Shown here: one piece after another, positions 17,804 through 25,994 of the stretch
Layout of the letters: the number at the start of each line of letters is the position of its first letter
Position numbering within the stretch: the first letter of the stretch is position 1
Assembly: GCA_023457355.1 (NCBI GenBank)
Contig: JAEWLW010000009.1
Coordinates: forward strand, 15,638-79,637
Reading direction: 5' to 3'
Length of the DNA: 64,000 bases
From: Bacillota bacterium
GTDB taxonomy: Bacteria; Bacillota; Clostridia; Oscillospirales; Ruminococcaceae
Made by a program: the position numbers and the translations under genes
The notes under the pieces: generated by a model
What the model was told of the DNA's origin: nothing
Database searches by the model: none
The model's input: only the letters and a program-made list of their open reading frames with translations

Positions 17804-18466
17804 ATGATGAACAAAGAGAATTTACAGTTGGTTATCTTCGACATGGATGGCGTTATCATCAACAGCGAGCCCCTTCATGATGCGGTGTATGAACAAATTG
17901 AGCATGAATTGGCTCAGGGCACAAAAGTGTCGGTTGAAAACACAACGGGAACCGCTGCTGTAGATGTCTACCGCAGGTTGATCGCGGTTTGTCCGCCCGC
18001 CGAAGTCACGCCTGAAGCGCTTGCAACCTGCCATTTTGAACGCGTCTGGCAGAAGATGATTGAGATGCAGCTCGGGGCCATGGACGGCCTGCAAGATCTT
18101 CTGCGATTGATTGCGGATAAGGGCTGCATATATGCCGTTGCGTCAAGTTCCCCTCGCAGCTTTGTGGAACGTTGCCTTACATCGGTGGGCATGTTGGAAG
18201 GGGCCAGGGCTGTTATATGCGGGGATTCCGGCTTTTTAGTAAAGCCCGCGCCGGATATGTTTCTGGCCGCTTTAAAAGCAACCGGCATCCCCGCACAAAG
18301 AGCCGTTGTCATTGAAGATTCCCATGCGGGCACCATTGCCGCAAAAAGAGCCCGTATCCGCTGCATCGGTTTAAAAAACCCCGATTCCGGTATGCAGGAT
18401 CTTTCGTCGGCTGGTTGGTTGGCGAATAACTTGAGCGAGGCGGCCCGGATTATAGCGACGCTTTAA
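17804..18466 (+). CDS. HAD-superfamily phosphatase/phosphoglucomutase-like protein
   Basis: A 220-residue haloacid-dehalogenase-type hydrolase. Motif I is FDMDGVIINSE near residue 12 (nucleophile and acid Asp residues), motif II is the Ser of VASSSP near 110, motif III a Lys near VKPAPDMFLAA (about 145), and motif IV is VVIEDSHAG near 170. The helical cap sits between motifs I and II, as in beta-phosphoglucomutase and phosphatase subfamily IA. It probably removes phosphate from a small metabolite, perhaps a sugar phosphate. It has no operon partner, and translation may be coupled to a leader peptide. Confidence 0.9.
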   Translation: MMNKENLQLVIFDMDGVIINSEPLHDAVYEQIEHELAQGTKVSVENTTGTAAVDVYRRLIAVCPPAEVTPEALATCHFERVWQKMIEMQLGAMDGLQDLLRLIADKGCIYAVASSSPRSFVERCLTSVGMLEGARAVICGDSGFLVKPAPDMFLAALKATGIPAQRAVVIEDSHAGTIAAKRARIRCIGLKNPDSGMQDLSSAGWLANNLSEAARIIATL

Positions 18467-18500
18467 AGGATTGTAAACAACCCGATACTGCCAGCGCCCT

Positions 18501-18553
18501 TTTTTAAAAACAGGCTGTCGCACCACGTCATTCGAGCGTGCGGCAGCCTGTTA
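18501..18553 (-). terminator. Terminator of the aminotransferase gene
   Basis: A long hairpin with complementary arms around 18508-18523 and 18538-18552 (AACAGGCTG and CAGCCTGTT ends) is followed on the minus strand by TTTTT. It lies between the convergent HAD and aminotransferase genes. Confidence 0.75.
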
Positions 18554-18648
18554 AAGCAGCATGAGAAAAAGCAGGGGCGGCATAAAGCAGACGCCCAGGG
18601 CAGTTCGCCCGGAGATGCCCGGTACAGCATGGCGACCAGCGCAAAGGC

Positions 18649-19818
18649 TTATGTTCTGGCTGGGATTTTTTTGCGCAAATTTTCAAGGCGGTTGAGAGCC
18701 GCTTCAAGCGTTTCATCCCGCTTGGCGAAATGGAAACGAATCAGGTGGTTCACCGGTTCGCGGAAAAAGCTGGAGCCGGGCACCGCGCCCACGCCGACAT
18801 CGCGGGCCAGTGCCTCGCAAAATTCCAGATCGTTTGAAAAACCGAATTCCGAAATGTCCATCAGAATGTAATAGGCGCCTTCCGGTACCGTGTGGGGCAA
18901 ACCGAGTGCAGTCAGGCCCTTCAGGAACAAATCGCGTTTGCGGGTGTACTTTGCCAGCAGATCGTCGTAATAATGCTGCCCAAACCTCAGCCCCGGAATC
19001 ACCGCTTCCTGCAAAGGTGCCGCCGCGCCAACGGTGAGGAAGTCATGGACTTTTTTGATGCGCTCGGTAATTTCGGACGGCGCGATGGTATACCCCAGCC
19101 GCCAGCCGGTGATGGAATAGGTCTTGGAAAGCGACGAACAGGAAATAGTTCGCGCCCACATGCCGGGCAGAGAGGCGAAATAAGTGTGCTGAAATGGCGC
19201 GTATACAATATGCTCATACACCTCGTCGGTGATGACATAGGCATCATATTTTAGGGCAAGGCCTGCGATGATATCCAGTTCTGCCCGTGTGAACACCTTG
19301 CCGCAGGGGTTGGATGGATTGCAAAGCACCAGTGCCTTGGGGCCCTGGCGGAAGGCATTTTCCAACATCTCGGGGTCAAAGCAAAAGGTGGGGGGATTTA
19401 ATGGCACATAAATGGGTTGCGCGCCGGAAAGAATGGTATCCGCACCGTAGTTTTCATAAAAAGGGGAGAATACAATCACCTTGTCGCCGGGGTTTGCCAC
19501 CGTCATCATGGCGGCCATCATGGCCTCGGTGCTGCCACATGTGACCACAATCTCGCTGTTGGGGTCTATTGTCCGCCCCATGCGCCGGCTTTGTTTTTCG
19601 GCCAGCGCCTCGCGGAAATTCTGAGCGCCCCACGTAATGGAATACTGGTGAAAGTCCTCGTGCGCCACCTGTTCCAAACGGGTCAGAATTTCCTTGGGCG
19701 GCTCAAAATCCGGGAAGCCCTGCGAAAGATTAACCGCCCCATATTGGTTGGAAATGCGCGTCATACGACGGATGACAGAGTCGGTAAAATTGGCGGTGCG
19801 CTCAGATAATTTCTGCAT
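18649..19818 (-). CDS. Class I pyridoxal-phosphate aminotransferase
   Basis: A 389-residue fold-type I PLP enzyme of the aspartate/kynurenine aminotransferase group. Visible: NLSQGFPDFEPP near 33, GSTEAMMAAMMTVANPGD near 100 (cofactor phosphate and ring), LCNPSNPCGKVF near 175 (PLP Asn), DEVYEHIVY near 205 (PLP Asp and Tyr) and SSLSKTYSITGWRLGY near 235 with the Schiff-base Lys. Near 370 the substrate Arg of RFHFAKRDE is kept. The frame extends upstream to 20064, but an AGGAG site sits nine bases before ATG 19818 (three before ATG 19824). Substrate is not certain. Confidence 0.93.
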   Translation of the reverse strand: MQKLSERTANFTDSVIRRMTRISNQYGAVNLSQGFPDFEPPKEILTRLEQVAHEDFHQYSITWGAQNFREALAEKQSRRMGRTIDPNSEIVVTCGSTEAMMAAMMTVANPGDKVIVFSPFYENYGADTILSGAQPIYVPLNPPTFCFDPEMLENAFRQGPKALVLCNPSNPCGKVFTRAELDIIAGLALKYDAYVITDEVYEHIVYAPFQHTYFASLPGMWARTISCSSLSKTYSITGWRLGYTIAPSEITERIKKVHDFLTVGAAAPLQEAVIPGLRFGQHYYDDLLAKYTRKRDLFLKGLTALGLPHTVPEGAYYILMDISEFGFSNDLEFCEALARDVGVGAVPGSSFFREPVNHLIRFHFAKRDETLEAALNRLENLRKKIPART

Positions 19819-20229
19819 ATTCATGTGCTCCTGTAATATAAGATTTGCCGCCGGTGACATGTGCGGCGGGTTCAATTTGTCGGCGTGCCAATGCTGCGCG
19901 TTGCAGCCGAGCAGGCTGGGGATGTATTTGCCGTTCATGGTTAAAGGGTGCGTGTTTGTCCGCTTAAAGGTCAGGCGTGGCTGATTTATCCGGCTCTTTG
20001 GGGCTCCCTTTGTCAATATATCGCATAATGTTCCGTTCTTCAAGGGCCTGTTGGGCCTGCGCACGGATGTTTTGAAGATTTTGTAAACAGCCCGGCGTTA
20101 GAACCGAAGATTTTACCACCGGCAGAAGGATGGCTTTGCTGAAAGCAACCCCGAAAATGCGTTCTTATTAAAAAACAGATTTTCTTAAAATAAGGCCTTG
20201 AAGTATAAAATACTTCAGGTATACTGAAA
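19819..20229. other. Divergent intergenic region
   Basis: Holds the 5' leader of the aminotransferase on the minus strand and the upstream region of trmO on the plus strand. An open minus-strand extension of the aminotransferase frame (to 20064) looks non-coding. No other structure was recognised except the operator-like palindrome that follows. Confidence 0.4.
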
Positions 20230-20243
20230 TTACGGTACCGTAA
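20230..20243. promoter_or_regulatory. Perfect 14-bp palindrome TTACGGTACCGTAA ahead of trmO
   Basis: The palindrome sits 17 bases before the GAGGAG ribosome site of the 20271 gene and just after AT-rich, promoter-like sequence (AAGTATAAAATACTT). Its size and symmetry resemble TetR-family operators. No TetR gene lies nearby. Confidence 0.6.
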
Positions 20244-20270
20244 AATCAAATCAAAAATGAGGAGATTATT

Positions 20271-20747
20271 ATGGATGAATTTTCAGTAAAACAAATCGGC
20301 GTGGTCCGTGTGGATGAAACAGGCTTTTATGTAAAACTGCGGCCGGAATTTATTCCGGCATTGGAAGGGCTGGACGGTTATGCTTATCTCCAGATGCTCT
20401 GGTGGTTTGACGGTTGTGATAATGCGCGTTCGCGGGCACAGTTGACCGAACTAAAGCCTTACAAAAAAGGGCCGGAAGTCCTTGGCGTGTTTGCAACGCG
20501 CTCGCCGCAACGCCCAAACCCCATCGCGCTTTCCAGCGTGTGCGTGATGGCTATCGAGCAGGAAGAAGGTATTATCAGGCTTGCATACACCGATGCCAAT
20601 GACGGCAGCCCGGTGCTGGATATCAAGCCGTATATACCGAGTCTTGACCGTGTGGCACGTCCGGCCATGCCTGGCTGGTGCGCTCACTGGCCGGATTGTG
20701 TGGAGGTTTCCGGCGGCTTTGACTGGGCAAGCGAATTTAATTTTTAA
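20271..20747 (+). CDS. trmO: tRNA (N6-threonylcarbamoyladenosine37-N6)-methyltransferase TrmO-like protein
   Basis: A 158-residue TsaA/TrmO-domain protein. It shows QIGVVRVDETGFYVKLRP at the start, the central signature FATRSPQRPNPIALSSV near 80, and DGSPVLDIKPYIPSLD near 112, all features of the SAM-dependent enzymes that add a methyl group to t6A37 of ANN-decoding tRNAs. It is shorter than the E. coli protein because it lacks the extra C-terminal domain; many bacterial and archaeal members have this single-domain form. Single gene with GAGGAG site, own terminator and a palindromic operator candidate upstream. Confidence 0.88.
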   Translation: MDEFSVKQIGVVRVDETGFYVKLRPEFIPALEGLDGYAYLQMLWWFDGCDNARSRAQLTELKPYKKGPEVLGVFATRSPQRPNPIALSSVCVMAIEQEEGIIRLAYTDANDGSPVLDIKPYIPSLDRVARPAMPGWCAHWPDCVEVSGGFDWASEFNF

Positions 20748-20862
20748 GCCGGATGCCCGCATTTTGCGCCGGCCTTACCGGGGCAGCGTTTCAGAGGCGC
20801 CCCGAAAACAGGCGTTGGCCAACTGTAAACGGGTGTAGGGTTCACGGCAACAGCTAAAAGCG

Positions 20863-20895
20863 AACGCCTGCCGCTCATAAATCGGCAGGCGTTTT
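20863..20895 (+). terminator. Terminator after trmO
   Basis: An 11-bp perfect stem (20863-20873 with 20883-20893) with a nine-base loop ends in a TTTT run. The preceding 115 bases hold smaller GC-rich inverted repeats. Confidence 0.8.
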
Positions 20896-21065
20896 GCTTT
20901 AAAGCCCGATAACGCCAATCAATAGGGTGTTTCTGAAAAGCAAAAAAACAACGGGGGATTCGATAATGGGCACCAGCCCAAGGCAAAGGCGCAGGGATTC
21001 GGGATTTATTCCCTGTTTTAAAAGCGGAAAGGACACAAGCCTTGTTGGCCCCTGCTGCGGCACGC

Positions 21066-21094
21066 TTGACATCGCGCTTGTTTTTGCTTAAGAT
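21066..21094 (+). promoter_or_regulatory. Sigma-70 promoter of corA
   Basis: A perfect TTGACA (21066-21071), a 17-bp spacer and TAAGAT (21089-21094). The mRNA leader would be about 220 bases and contains a copy of repeat family 3. I do not recognise a magnesium riboswitch in it. Confidence 0.65.
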
Positions 21095-21110
21095 GCATAT
21101 ATAGTCCATT

Positions 21111-21180
21111 AAGCTTAAAAGTTGCCCAGCCATTGCGGCCTGTTTTCCCTGCTGTTGCGTTGTCCTCCTGGCCGGGCGGC
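21111..21180 (+). repeat. Dispersed repeat family 3, copy 1
   Basis: The core CGGCCTGTTTTCCCTGCTG (21136-21154) continuing TTGCGTTGTCC is shared with copies at 63570 and 63748. The part before it (AAGCTTAAAAGTTGCCCAGCC) matches the corresponding part of copy 3 more loosely. It lies within the corA leader. Confidence 0.6.
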
Positions 21181-21320
21181 AGCCCGCCGGTGCCATTCGC
21201 CTTCCAGCACAAATAACATTCCCGCAAGCACAAGGCAAATTTTTAATTTAGCTGACTACAAATAAAGTGCTTTTTGAATTTCTAAAGCAGCGCGTTAAAA
21301 ACAGGAGGAACGGCTTGTTG

Positions 21321-22340
21321 ATGGAACAGGAAAATACAGCGGGGGCATCCAATACACCCCCTTCCATGGAGATTTTTGATTACAACACTGAAGCCTGTAA
21401 CATTTCCACGTGGGATTTTTTACCCGATTCCCGGCTGGATTCTCTTGCGGATATTCCGGAGAACAGTGTGCGTTGGATTAACGTCGACGGCCCATGCAGC
21501 GATACATTTCTGCATGAAATGGGCGGCATTTTTCAGATTCACCCCATCGTTATTCATAACATCTGCAGTCGTGATCAACGCGCCAAAGTAGAGGAATACA
21601 GTAACTTTCTTTCCATTGTTACAAAGATGGTCTATTTTGCAGACGGTCTTTTAGTGATCGAGCATACCAATATTCTGCTTGGACCCAACTATGTACTAAC
21701 CTTTGGCGAGCGTAAGGGTGACGTATTCCAAGGCATTCGCAGGCGAATCCAGTCGTATGATCGTGTCCGTTCGCTTGGGGCCGACTACCTGGCCTATCTC
21801 CTGCTGGATGCCATCGTGGACGGTTATTTCGACGTGCTGGAGACTATTGGCGCGCAGATTGACGATTTGGAAGACGATATTATGGAGAAAACGACGCAGG
21901 AGCATTTGCTGCAAATTCGGGCGATTAAAAAAAACCTGCTGCTGCTCAATCGGAACATCTGGCCGTTGCGCAATGTCACTTCATTGCTGGATAAGGAATC
22001 CGGCAAGCTGATCGGGCCCGGCACAGAACCGTATATGCGCGATGTTTACAACCACATCATACAGGCCATTGATTCCACCGAGGCCTACCGGGATTTGCTT
22101 TCGGGCTTAGCCGATCTGCATTTTTCCAATATCAGCTACCGGATGAATGAGATCATGAAGGTATTGACCATCATTTCAACTATTTTTATTCCGCTGACAT
22201 TTATTGTGGGCGTTTACGGCATGAATTTTAAATATATGCCGGAACTGAGCCTGCGGTGGGGCTACGCGGCCGTCTGGGGTGTCATGGCCGCTATCAGCGC
22301 GGCGATGTTCGTTTATTTCAGAAGGAAAAAATGGTTCTAG
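21321..22340 (+). CDS. corA: CorA-family magnesium/cobalt transporter
   Basis: A 339-residue protein with a large cytoplasmic N-terminal domain and two C-terminal membrane helices. The first helix (from about residue 285, TIISTIFIPLTFIVGVYGMNF) ends in the diagnostic YGMNF selectivity motif, followed by a short loop and the second helix, then the basic tail FRRKKWF. It forms a pentameric channel for Mg2+ and sometimes Co2+ or Ni2+. The start is uncertain: AGGAGG at 21303-21308 is 12 bases before ATG 21321 but only 6 and 9 before in-frame TTG codons at 21315 and 21318. Single gene with its own promoter. Confidence 0.93.
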   Translation: MEQENTAGASNTPPSMEIFDYNTEACNISTWDFLPDSRLDSLADIPENSVRWINVDGPCSDTFLHEMGGIFQIHPIVIHNICSRDQRAKVEEYSNFLSIVTKMVYFADGLLVIEHTNILLGPNYVLTFGERKGDVFQGIRRRIQSYDRVRSLGADYLAYLLLDAIVDGYFDVLETIGAQIDDLEDDIMEKTTQEHLLQIRAIKKNLLLLNRNIWPLRNVTSLLDKESGKLIGPGTEPYMRDVYNHIIQAIDSTEAYRDLLSGLADLHFSNISYRMNEIMKVLTIISTIFIPLTFIVGVYGMNFKYMPELSLRWGYAAVWGVMAAISAAMFVYFRRKKWF

Positions 22341-22370
22341 AATGCGTCCCGCAAAGACGCTGTATTCTTT

Positions 22371-22519
22371 ACATTGTTCCAGACTAAAAACGACGACAGC
22401 TATTTTTCCGTCATGCGTCGTCATCGTCTTTGGTGGGTGTCAGCCCACCGGCATTCTCTTCCTCGACTGACAAAAAATAGCGCGCAAATCTTGTCGCACA
22501 ATTTGATTTGAAGCAGTAT
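22371..22519 (+). mobile_element. MITE-like element, repeat family 2, copy 1
   Basis: About 149 bp, alike along its length to 51299-51453. It starts ACATTGTTCCAGACTAAAA and ends TTTGATTTGAAGCAGTAT; the ends are imperfect inverted repeats of each other (consensus ATACTGTTCCAGGTTAAA). Inside are a GACGAC repeat, the hairpin GGTGGGTGTCAGCCCACC and GACTGACAAAAAATA. It has no coding capacity and lies 30 bp behind corA. Confidence 0.7.
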
Positions 22520-22568
22520 TGCATCCTTCGCCGGAACGCTTTTTAAAGACAATTAGCCAATACAAGCA

Positions 22569-22595
22569 AAAAGCAGGGGATTTGCCCCTGCTTTT
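22569..22595. terminator. Bidirectional terminator between corA and the kinase-like gene
   Basis: An 11-bp perfect stem (22569-22579 with 22585-22595) with a five-base loop, bounded by A-runs on the left and T-runs on the right, between convergent genes. Confidence 0.85.
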
Positions 22596-22628
22596 ATATC
22601 CCCCAGTGCTGTTTTTCGCCGGAGCCGA

Positions 22629-23711
22629 TTACAAAATGACGTCTGCCTTTTGGGCAATTTGAAAATGTGCCAAATAGCGTTCTTCTAAGGGAATCCATCG
22701 CTCGGCAAACCGCCTTGCCCCTTCCGCGCCGTTGCGCTGTTTTATCCGGCGCATCTGTTCCGCCGGCGTTACATCGCAGAACACCTTGATGTCCGCATAG
22801 TTCCCGAAGCGGGGATGGCAGCTGTAAGCGCCTTCCACAATGCGCCATGTGGCAGCGGCTACTGTTCGGATGTCGCCGAAATCCATTTTGCAACAGTCGA
22901 AGCGGCGGTAACAAAAGGCCTCTGGCTGCGCAATTTCGGGTAGAACTTCCTGTGCAAAGCGTTCATAATGCACATTGCCGCCCGGTTCTTGCAGGCGGCT
23001 TTCCGAACGCAGCGGCAGCGGAAGGAAGAAGTCGTCCATGTGGATGACCCCTACGTCAAGAATGCGCGAAAGCTGGGCGGCCATGGTGGTTTTCCCCGAA
23101 GCCGCGCGGCCATCCAGCGCCACAACCTGCGCCGTCCCTGGTTTATCCAGCCGTGCCATGCTTTCCAACAGCGGAAAAAGGCGGACAAAATCGGCCCCAA
23201 CCACGCGGTAGGCGGGCTGTTCGCACGCCTTGTATGCCTTGCTGTGATGAACGGCGCCCCCGCCGGTACGCCAATAGGCCGCCAGTGCATCGTCCCAAGC
23301 CCGGACAGTGAACGGCAGGACGCCCGCCGCGCAAAGCGAACCGGCATCCCGCAGCAGGCTGCGAAATACGTCCTCAGAACCGGCACTTTTTTCCGCCGAG
23401 TGGCGGAAAATCTGAAATAGCCACGCCGACGGCATTCCGCGCTGCTTCCATGCGGAAAGATTGACACGGCAGCAACCGGGGGATAACCATTCGCAAAGGG
23501 GCGACGGGCTGCCTGAAACGGATGCGAACTCTTCGTCGAACAACCTTTTGGCGGCCGCTTCGTCCTTTATCAGATGTTCCGCGCCAAACACAGCCTGATA
23601 GCATAACTTAACCATATCCTGCGGGCGCATGCCGGGGTGCAGCGTTGCCTGCGCAGCCAGATAATCCTTTGGCGCCATGGCGGCTTCTGTTGGACCCATC
23701 ATTTGCGTCAT
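22629..23711 (-). CDS. Uridine-kinase-like P-loop protein with an N-terminal domain of unknown function
   Basis: A 360-residue two-part protein. Residues about 195-360 are a uridine/nucleoside-kinase-like P-loop domain: VVALDGRAASGKTTMA near 200 (Walker A), HMDDFFLP near 228, and RIKQRNGAEGARRFAERWIPLEERY near 325. Residues 15-190 are a domain I have seen only in hypothetical proteins (PGMRPQDMVKLCYQAVFGAEHLI). It is encoded five bases behind the ECF S-component gene, so it may phosphorylate the imported vitamin or nucleoside and trap it. Substrate is not known. Confidence 0.72.
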   Translation of the reverse strand: MTQMMGPTEAAMAPKDYLAAQATLHPGMRPQDMVKLCYQAVFGAEHLIKDEAAAKRLFDEEFASVSGSPSPLCEWLSPGCCRVNLSAWKQRGMPSAWLFQIFRHSAEKSAGSEDVFRSLLRDAGSLCAAGVLPFTVRAWDDALAAYWRTGGGAVHHSKAYKACEQPAYRVVGADFVRLFPLLESMARLDKPGTAQVVALDGRAASGKTTMAAQLSRILDVGVIHMDDFFLPLPLRSESRLQEPGGNVHYERFAQEVLPEIAQPEAFCYRRFDCCKMDFGDIRTVAAATWRIVEGAYSCHPRFGNYADIKVFCDVTPAEQMRRIKQRNGAEGARRFAERWIPLEERYLAHFQIAQKADVIL

Positions 23712-23716
23712 TCCTT

Positions 23717-24250
23717 TTATCGGGCAGTCTTTTGCGGCAACAGATTTGCGCGCTCAATTGCCGCGACGATAAGGGGAATTAGTATTAACTGAAAAATGAT
23801 ACCGGGCAGCGCCGTGATAAAAGCGCCGGATAAAAACATTGAAAACGAGAAATTCATGCCGAAAAGCCGGGCCAGAATAAAACGCACCGCACCCCAAACG
23901 ACACGGCCTGCAAGCATTGCGGAAATCAGCGCCGCATAGACCATGGGGATGCTGTGCTTTACCTTGCCGAAGACGAAGCCCGAAACAGCGCCGTAAACCG
24001 CCAGTTCAAACGCCATGGCAATGCCGGTTGGAAAAATGGGGGGCATGCCAAAAAGCATGAACCGGAGCAGCGGGGCAATAAACCCAACAGCCAGCCCATA
24101 GGGCCAGCCGCATATAAAGCCGCACAGCAGCACCGGAAAATGCATGGGGCTGAGCATATTGCCAATCTGCGGGAGCTGCCCCGTCAAAAAGGGCAGTGCC
24201 AGCGCCAGTGCAAGAAAAAATGCGGAAAGGACCATTTTCTGTGTTTTCAT
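23717..24250 (-). CDS. ECF transporter substrate-binding (S) component
   Basis: A 177-residue membrane protein with six hydrophobic segments and S-component features: ALALALPFLTGQLPQIGNML with HFPVLLCGFICGWPYGLAVG (about 35-55) and a C-terminal basic tail. S components capture a vitamin, a precursor or a metal and use a shared energising module (EcfA, EcfA', EcfT) encoded elsewhere; none is in the window. The substrate class is not clear from sequence. AAGGAG lies ahead of ATG. The gene is followed at 5 bp by the kinase-like gene, and a strong hairpin occupies its leader. Confidence 0.85.
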   Translation of the reverse strand: MKTQKMVLSAFFLALALALPFLTGQLPQIGNMLSPMHFPVLLCGFICGWPYGLAVGFIAPLLRFMLFGMPPIFPTGIAMAFELAVYGAVSGFVFGKVKHSIPMVYAALISAMLAGRVVWGAVRFILARLFGMNFSFSMFLSGAFITALPGIIFQLILIPLIVAAIERANLLPQKTAR

Positions 24251-24280
24251 TGTTGTAACTCCTTATCATTTCATATAAAT

Positions 24281-24313
24281 AGGCGTCCGCTTTCGTCACA
24301 AAAGCGGACGCCT
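24281..24313. promoter_or_regulatory. Strong hairpin in the leader of the ECF S gene
   Basis: A perfect 13-bp stem (24281-24293 with 24301-24313) with a seven-base loop, about 30 bases before the S-component start. No T-run follows on either strand, so it is more likely an RNA structure or protein site than a simple terminator. It matches no riboswitch I recognise. Confidence 0.5.
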
Positions 24314-24421
24314 TCCTGGCATCCATTACGGGGCACTATAAAATTGGGCAATAAATTGCTGTGCAGCTTCTGCCGCTTGGGCGCGGCTTCGTGCCGTCCC
24401 AATAATGAATGTACCGGGTGG

Positions 24422-24829
24422 TTAACCCATCAAATCTTTAAGCTGACTAACCGCGCTTTGCACCAGCCGGCCGACAGGCTGTTCCGTCATGCCCGCAATG
24501 ACATTATTGCAATGGTTCATCGGAATCATGATGCGCTTTGCGCGGCTTTGCCCAATTGCCACAGCCATGCGCGGGGTGATTTCGCCAAACAACGCGTCCG
24601 CGATGACCATGCCAATCGGCCCGAGTATCACATCTGCTTCGCGGCACCCGACCACAACGGCATTTTCACCGGTGGCGGCGTTATCGGCGCCGGCCCTCAG
24701 CATGGCGCTTGTCGCCATGCTGTTTGTGCCGACGGCGGTAATTTCCGCTTCGGAGCAGGCCGCCCGAACAGCGGCGACAAGCTGTTTGCCCAGCCCGCCC
24801 CCCTGGCCGTCGATGACCAGAATTTTCAC
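24422..24829 (-). CDS. DUF3842 family protein
   Basis: A 135-residue protein that starts KILVIDGQGGGLGKQLVAA, a glycine-rich nucleotide-binding-like loop after a first beta strand, and keeps AVGTNSMATSAMLRAGAD near 37 and GPIGMVIADALFGEITPRMA near 72. These are DUF3842 features; function is unknown. GTG 24829 was chosen since GAGG lies eight bases ahead, whereas the upstream in-frame GTG at 24838 overlaps that site. It is followed on the same strand by the ECF S gene after 171 bp that include a hairpin, so they may form one transcript. Confidence 0.8.
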   Translation of the reverse strand: MKILVIDGQGGGLGKQLVAAVRAACSEAEITAVGTNSMATSAMLRAGADNAATGENAVVVGCREADVILGPIGMVIADALFGEITPRMAVAIGQSRAKRIMIPMNHCNNVIAGMTEQPVGRLVQSAVSQLKDLMG

Positions 24830-24864
24830 ACTAAACACCTCATTTTATTGGCAATCAGCCTTGC

Positions 24865-25977
24865 CTAAACAGCATCAAAAATGCGGGAGACCGCTTTTAA
24901 CTGCGCGATGATTTCGATGTGCTGCGGACAGTGCTGCTCGCATTGGCCGCAACCGATGCAATCGGCCGCCTTGCCGTAGGATTGCAGCATATTCATATAA
25001 TAGGTGCGGTAAGAGGAGATCAGGCCAAATTGGTTTTGGTTATTAAAAAGGGCGAAATATTGGGGGATGGGGATATTGCTGGGGCAGCCGTCGACGCAAT
25101 ATTGGCAGGCGGTGCAGGGAACCGCGATTTTGCTTTTGATAATTTCGCTCACCTGTTCAAGAATACGGATTTCTTCCGCGTTTAGCGTCTCAAACTTTTG
25201 CATGTAACCGGTGTTGTCGACCACCTGCTCAAAATTGCCCATGCCGCTTAACACCATAAATACATTCTCCGAAGACGCCGCAAAGCGGATTGCCCAGGAG
25301 GCGGGGCTCCAGCCGGGGTGGCAGCTTTTTAAAAGCTGCTCCGCTTGTGCCGGCACCTTGGCAAGGGCGCCGCCTTTAACCGGCTCCATGACGATAATTG
25401 GCTTTTGGTGCCGGACCGCCACTTCGTGGCATTTACGCGACTGGATGGTGGCATCTTCCAGGTCGACGTAGTTGATTTGCAGCTGCACAAATTCCATTTC
25501 AGGGTGTTTGGTCAAAATTTCATCAAGAAGCTCTGCCTTGTCGTGGAAAGAAAACCCGATGCGTTTTGCCTTTCCCTGAGCTTTAAGCTTTTTCATAAAA
25601 TCAAACCCGCCGTGCTGCAGTGTGTTGGCGTAATTTTTCTCACCCAGACTATGCAGCAGATAATAGTCAAAATAAGAAACGCCGCAACGTTGCAGCTGCT
25701 TGTCAAACAATTTTTGATAATCGTCACTGCACGTTACAAGAAAGGTGGGCATCTTATCCGCTAAAACAAAGGAATCCCTGGGGTGCCTTTCCACCAGCGC
25801 CTTTCTGGCGGTGACCTCGCTCATTCCCTTATGGTAGGGGTATGCCGTGTCAAAATAAGTAAACCCCTTCTGCAGAAAATAATCCACCATTTTGTTGACA
25901 AGGGCCTGATCAATACTTTTGGGGTCGCCCTCTTCGGTAATTGGTAACCGCATTAACCCCAGTCCCAACTTTTGCAT
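24865..25977 (-). CDS. Aldo/keto reductase with C-terminal 4Fe-4S ferredoxin domain
   Basis: A 370-residue protein. Residues 1-270 are an AKR TIM barrel with the catalytic tetrad visible: Asp and Tyr in FDTAYPYHKG near 43, Lys in LADKMPTF near 74 and His in YYLLHSLGE near 107. Residues 285-370 are a ferredoxin-like domain with cysteine groups CTACQYCVDGCP and CIGCGQCEQHCP for two 4Fe-4S clusters. Such proteins are common in anaerobes and may reduce aldehydes or pass electrons to other acceptors. It follows the AdhR-like MerR gene by 17 bp, in line with an aldehyde response. Confidence 0.92.
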   Translation of the reverse strand: MQKLGLGLMRLPITEEGDPKSIDQALVNKMVDYFLQKGFTYFDTAYPYHKGMSEVTARKALVERHPRDSFVLADKMPTFLVTCSDDYQKLFDKQLQRCGVSYFDYYLLHSLGEKNYANTLQHGGFDFMKKLKAQGKAKRIGFSFHDKAELLDEILTKHPEMEFVQLQINYVDLEDATIQSRKCHEVAVRHQKPIIVMEPVKGGALAKVPAQAEQLLKSCHPGWSPASWAIRFAASSENVFMVLSGMGNFEQVVDNTGYMQKFETLNAEEIRILEQVSEIIKSKIAVPCTACQYCVDGCPSNIPIPQYFALFNNQNQFGLISSYRTYYMNMLQSYGKAADCIGCGQCEQHCPQHIEIIAQLKAVSRIFDAV

Positions 25978-25994
25978 GTTTTCACCGCCTAAAT

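Noticed and set aside
22371..22519. tRNA or structured RNA
   Set aside because: The structure is explained by the terminal inverted repeats and internal hairpin shared with 51299-51453; there is no tRNA acceptor or T-arm pattern.
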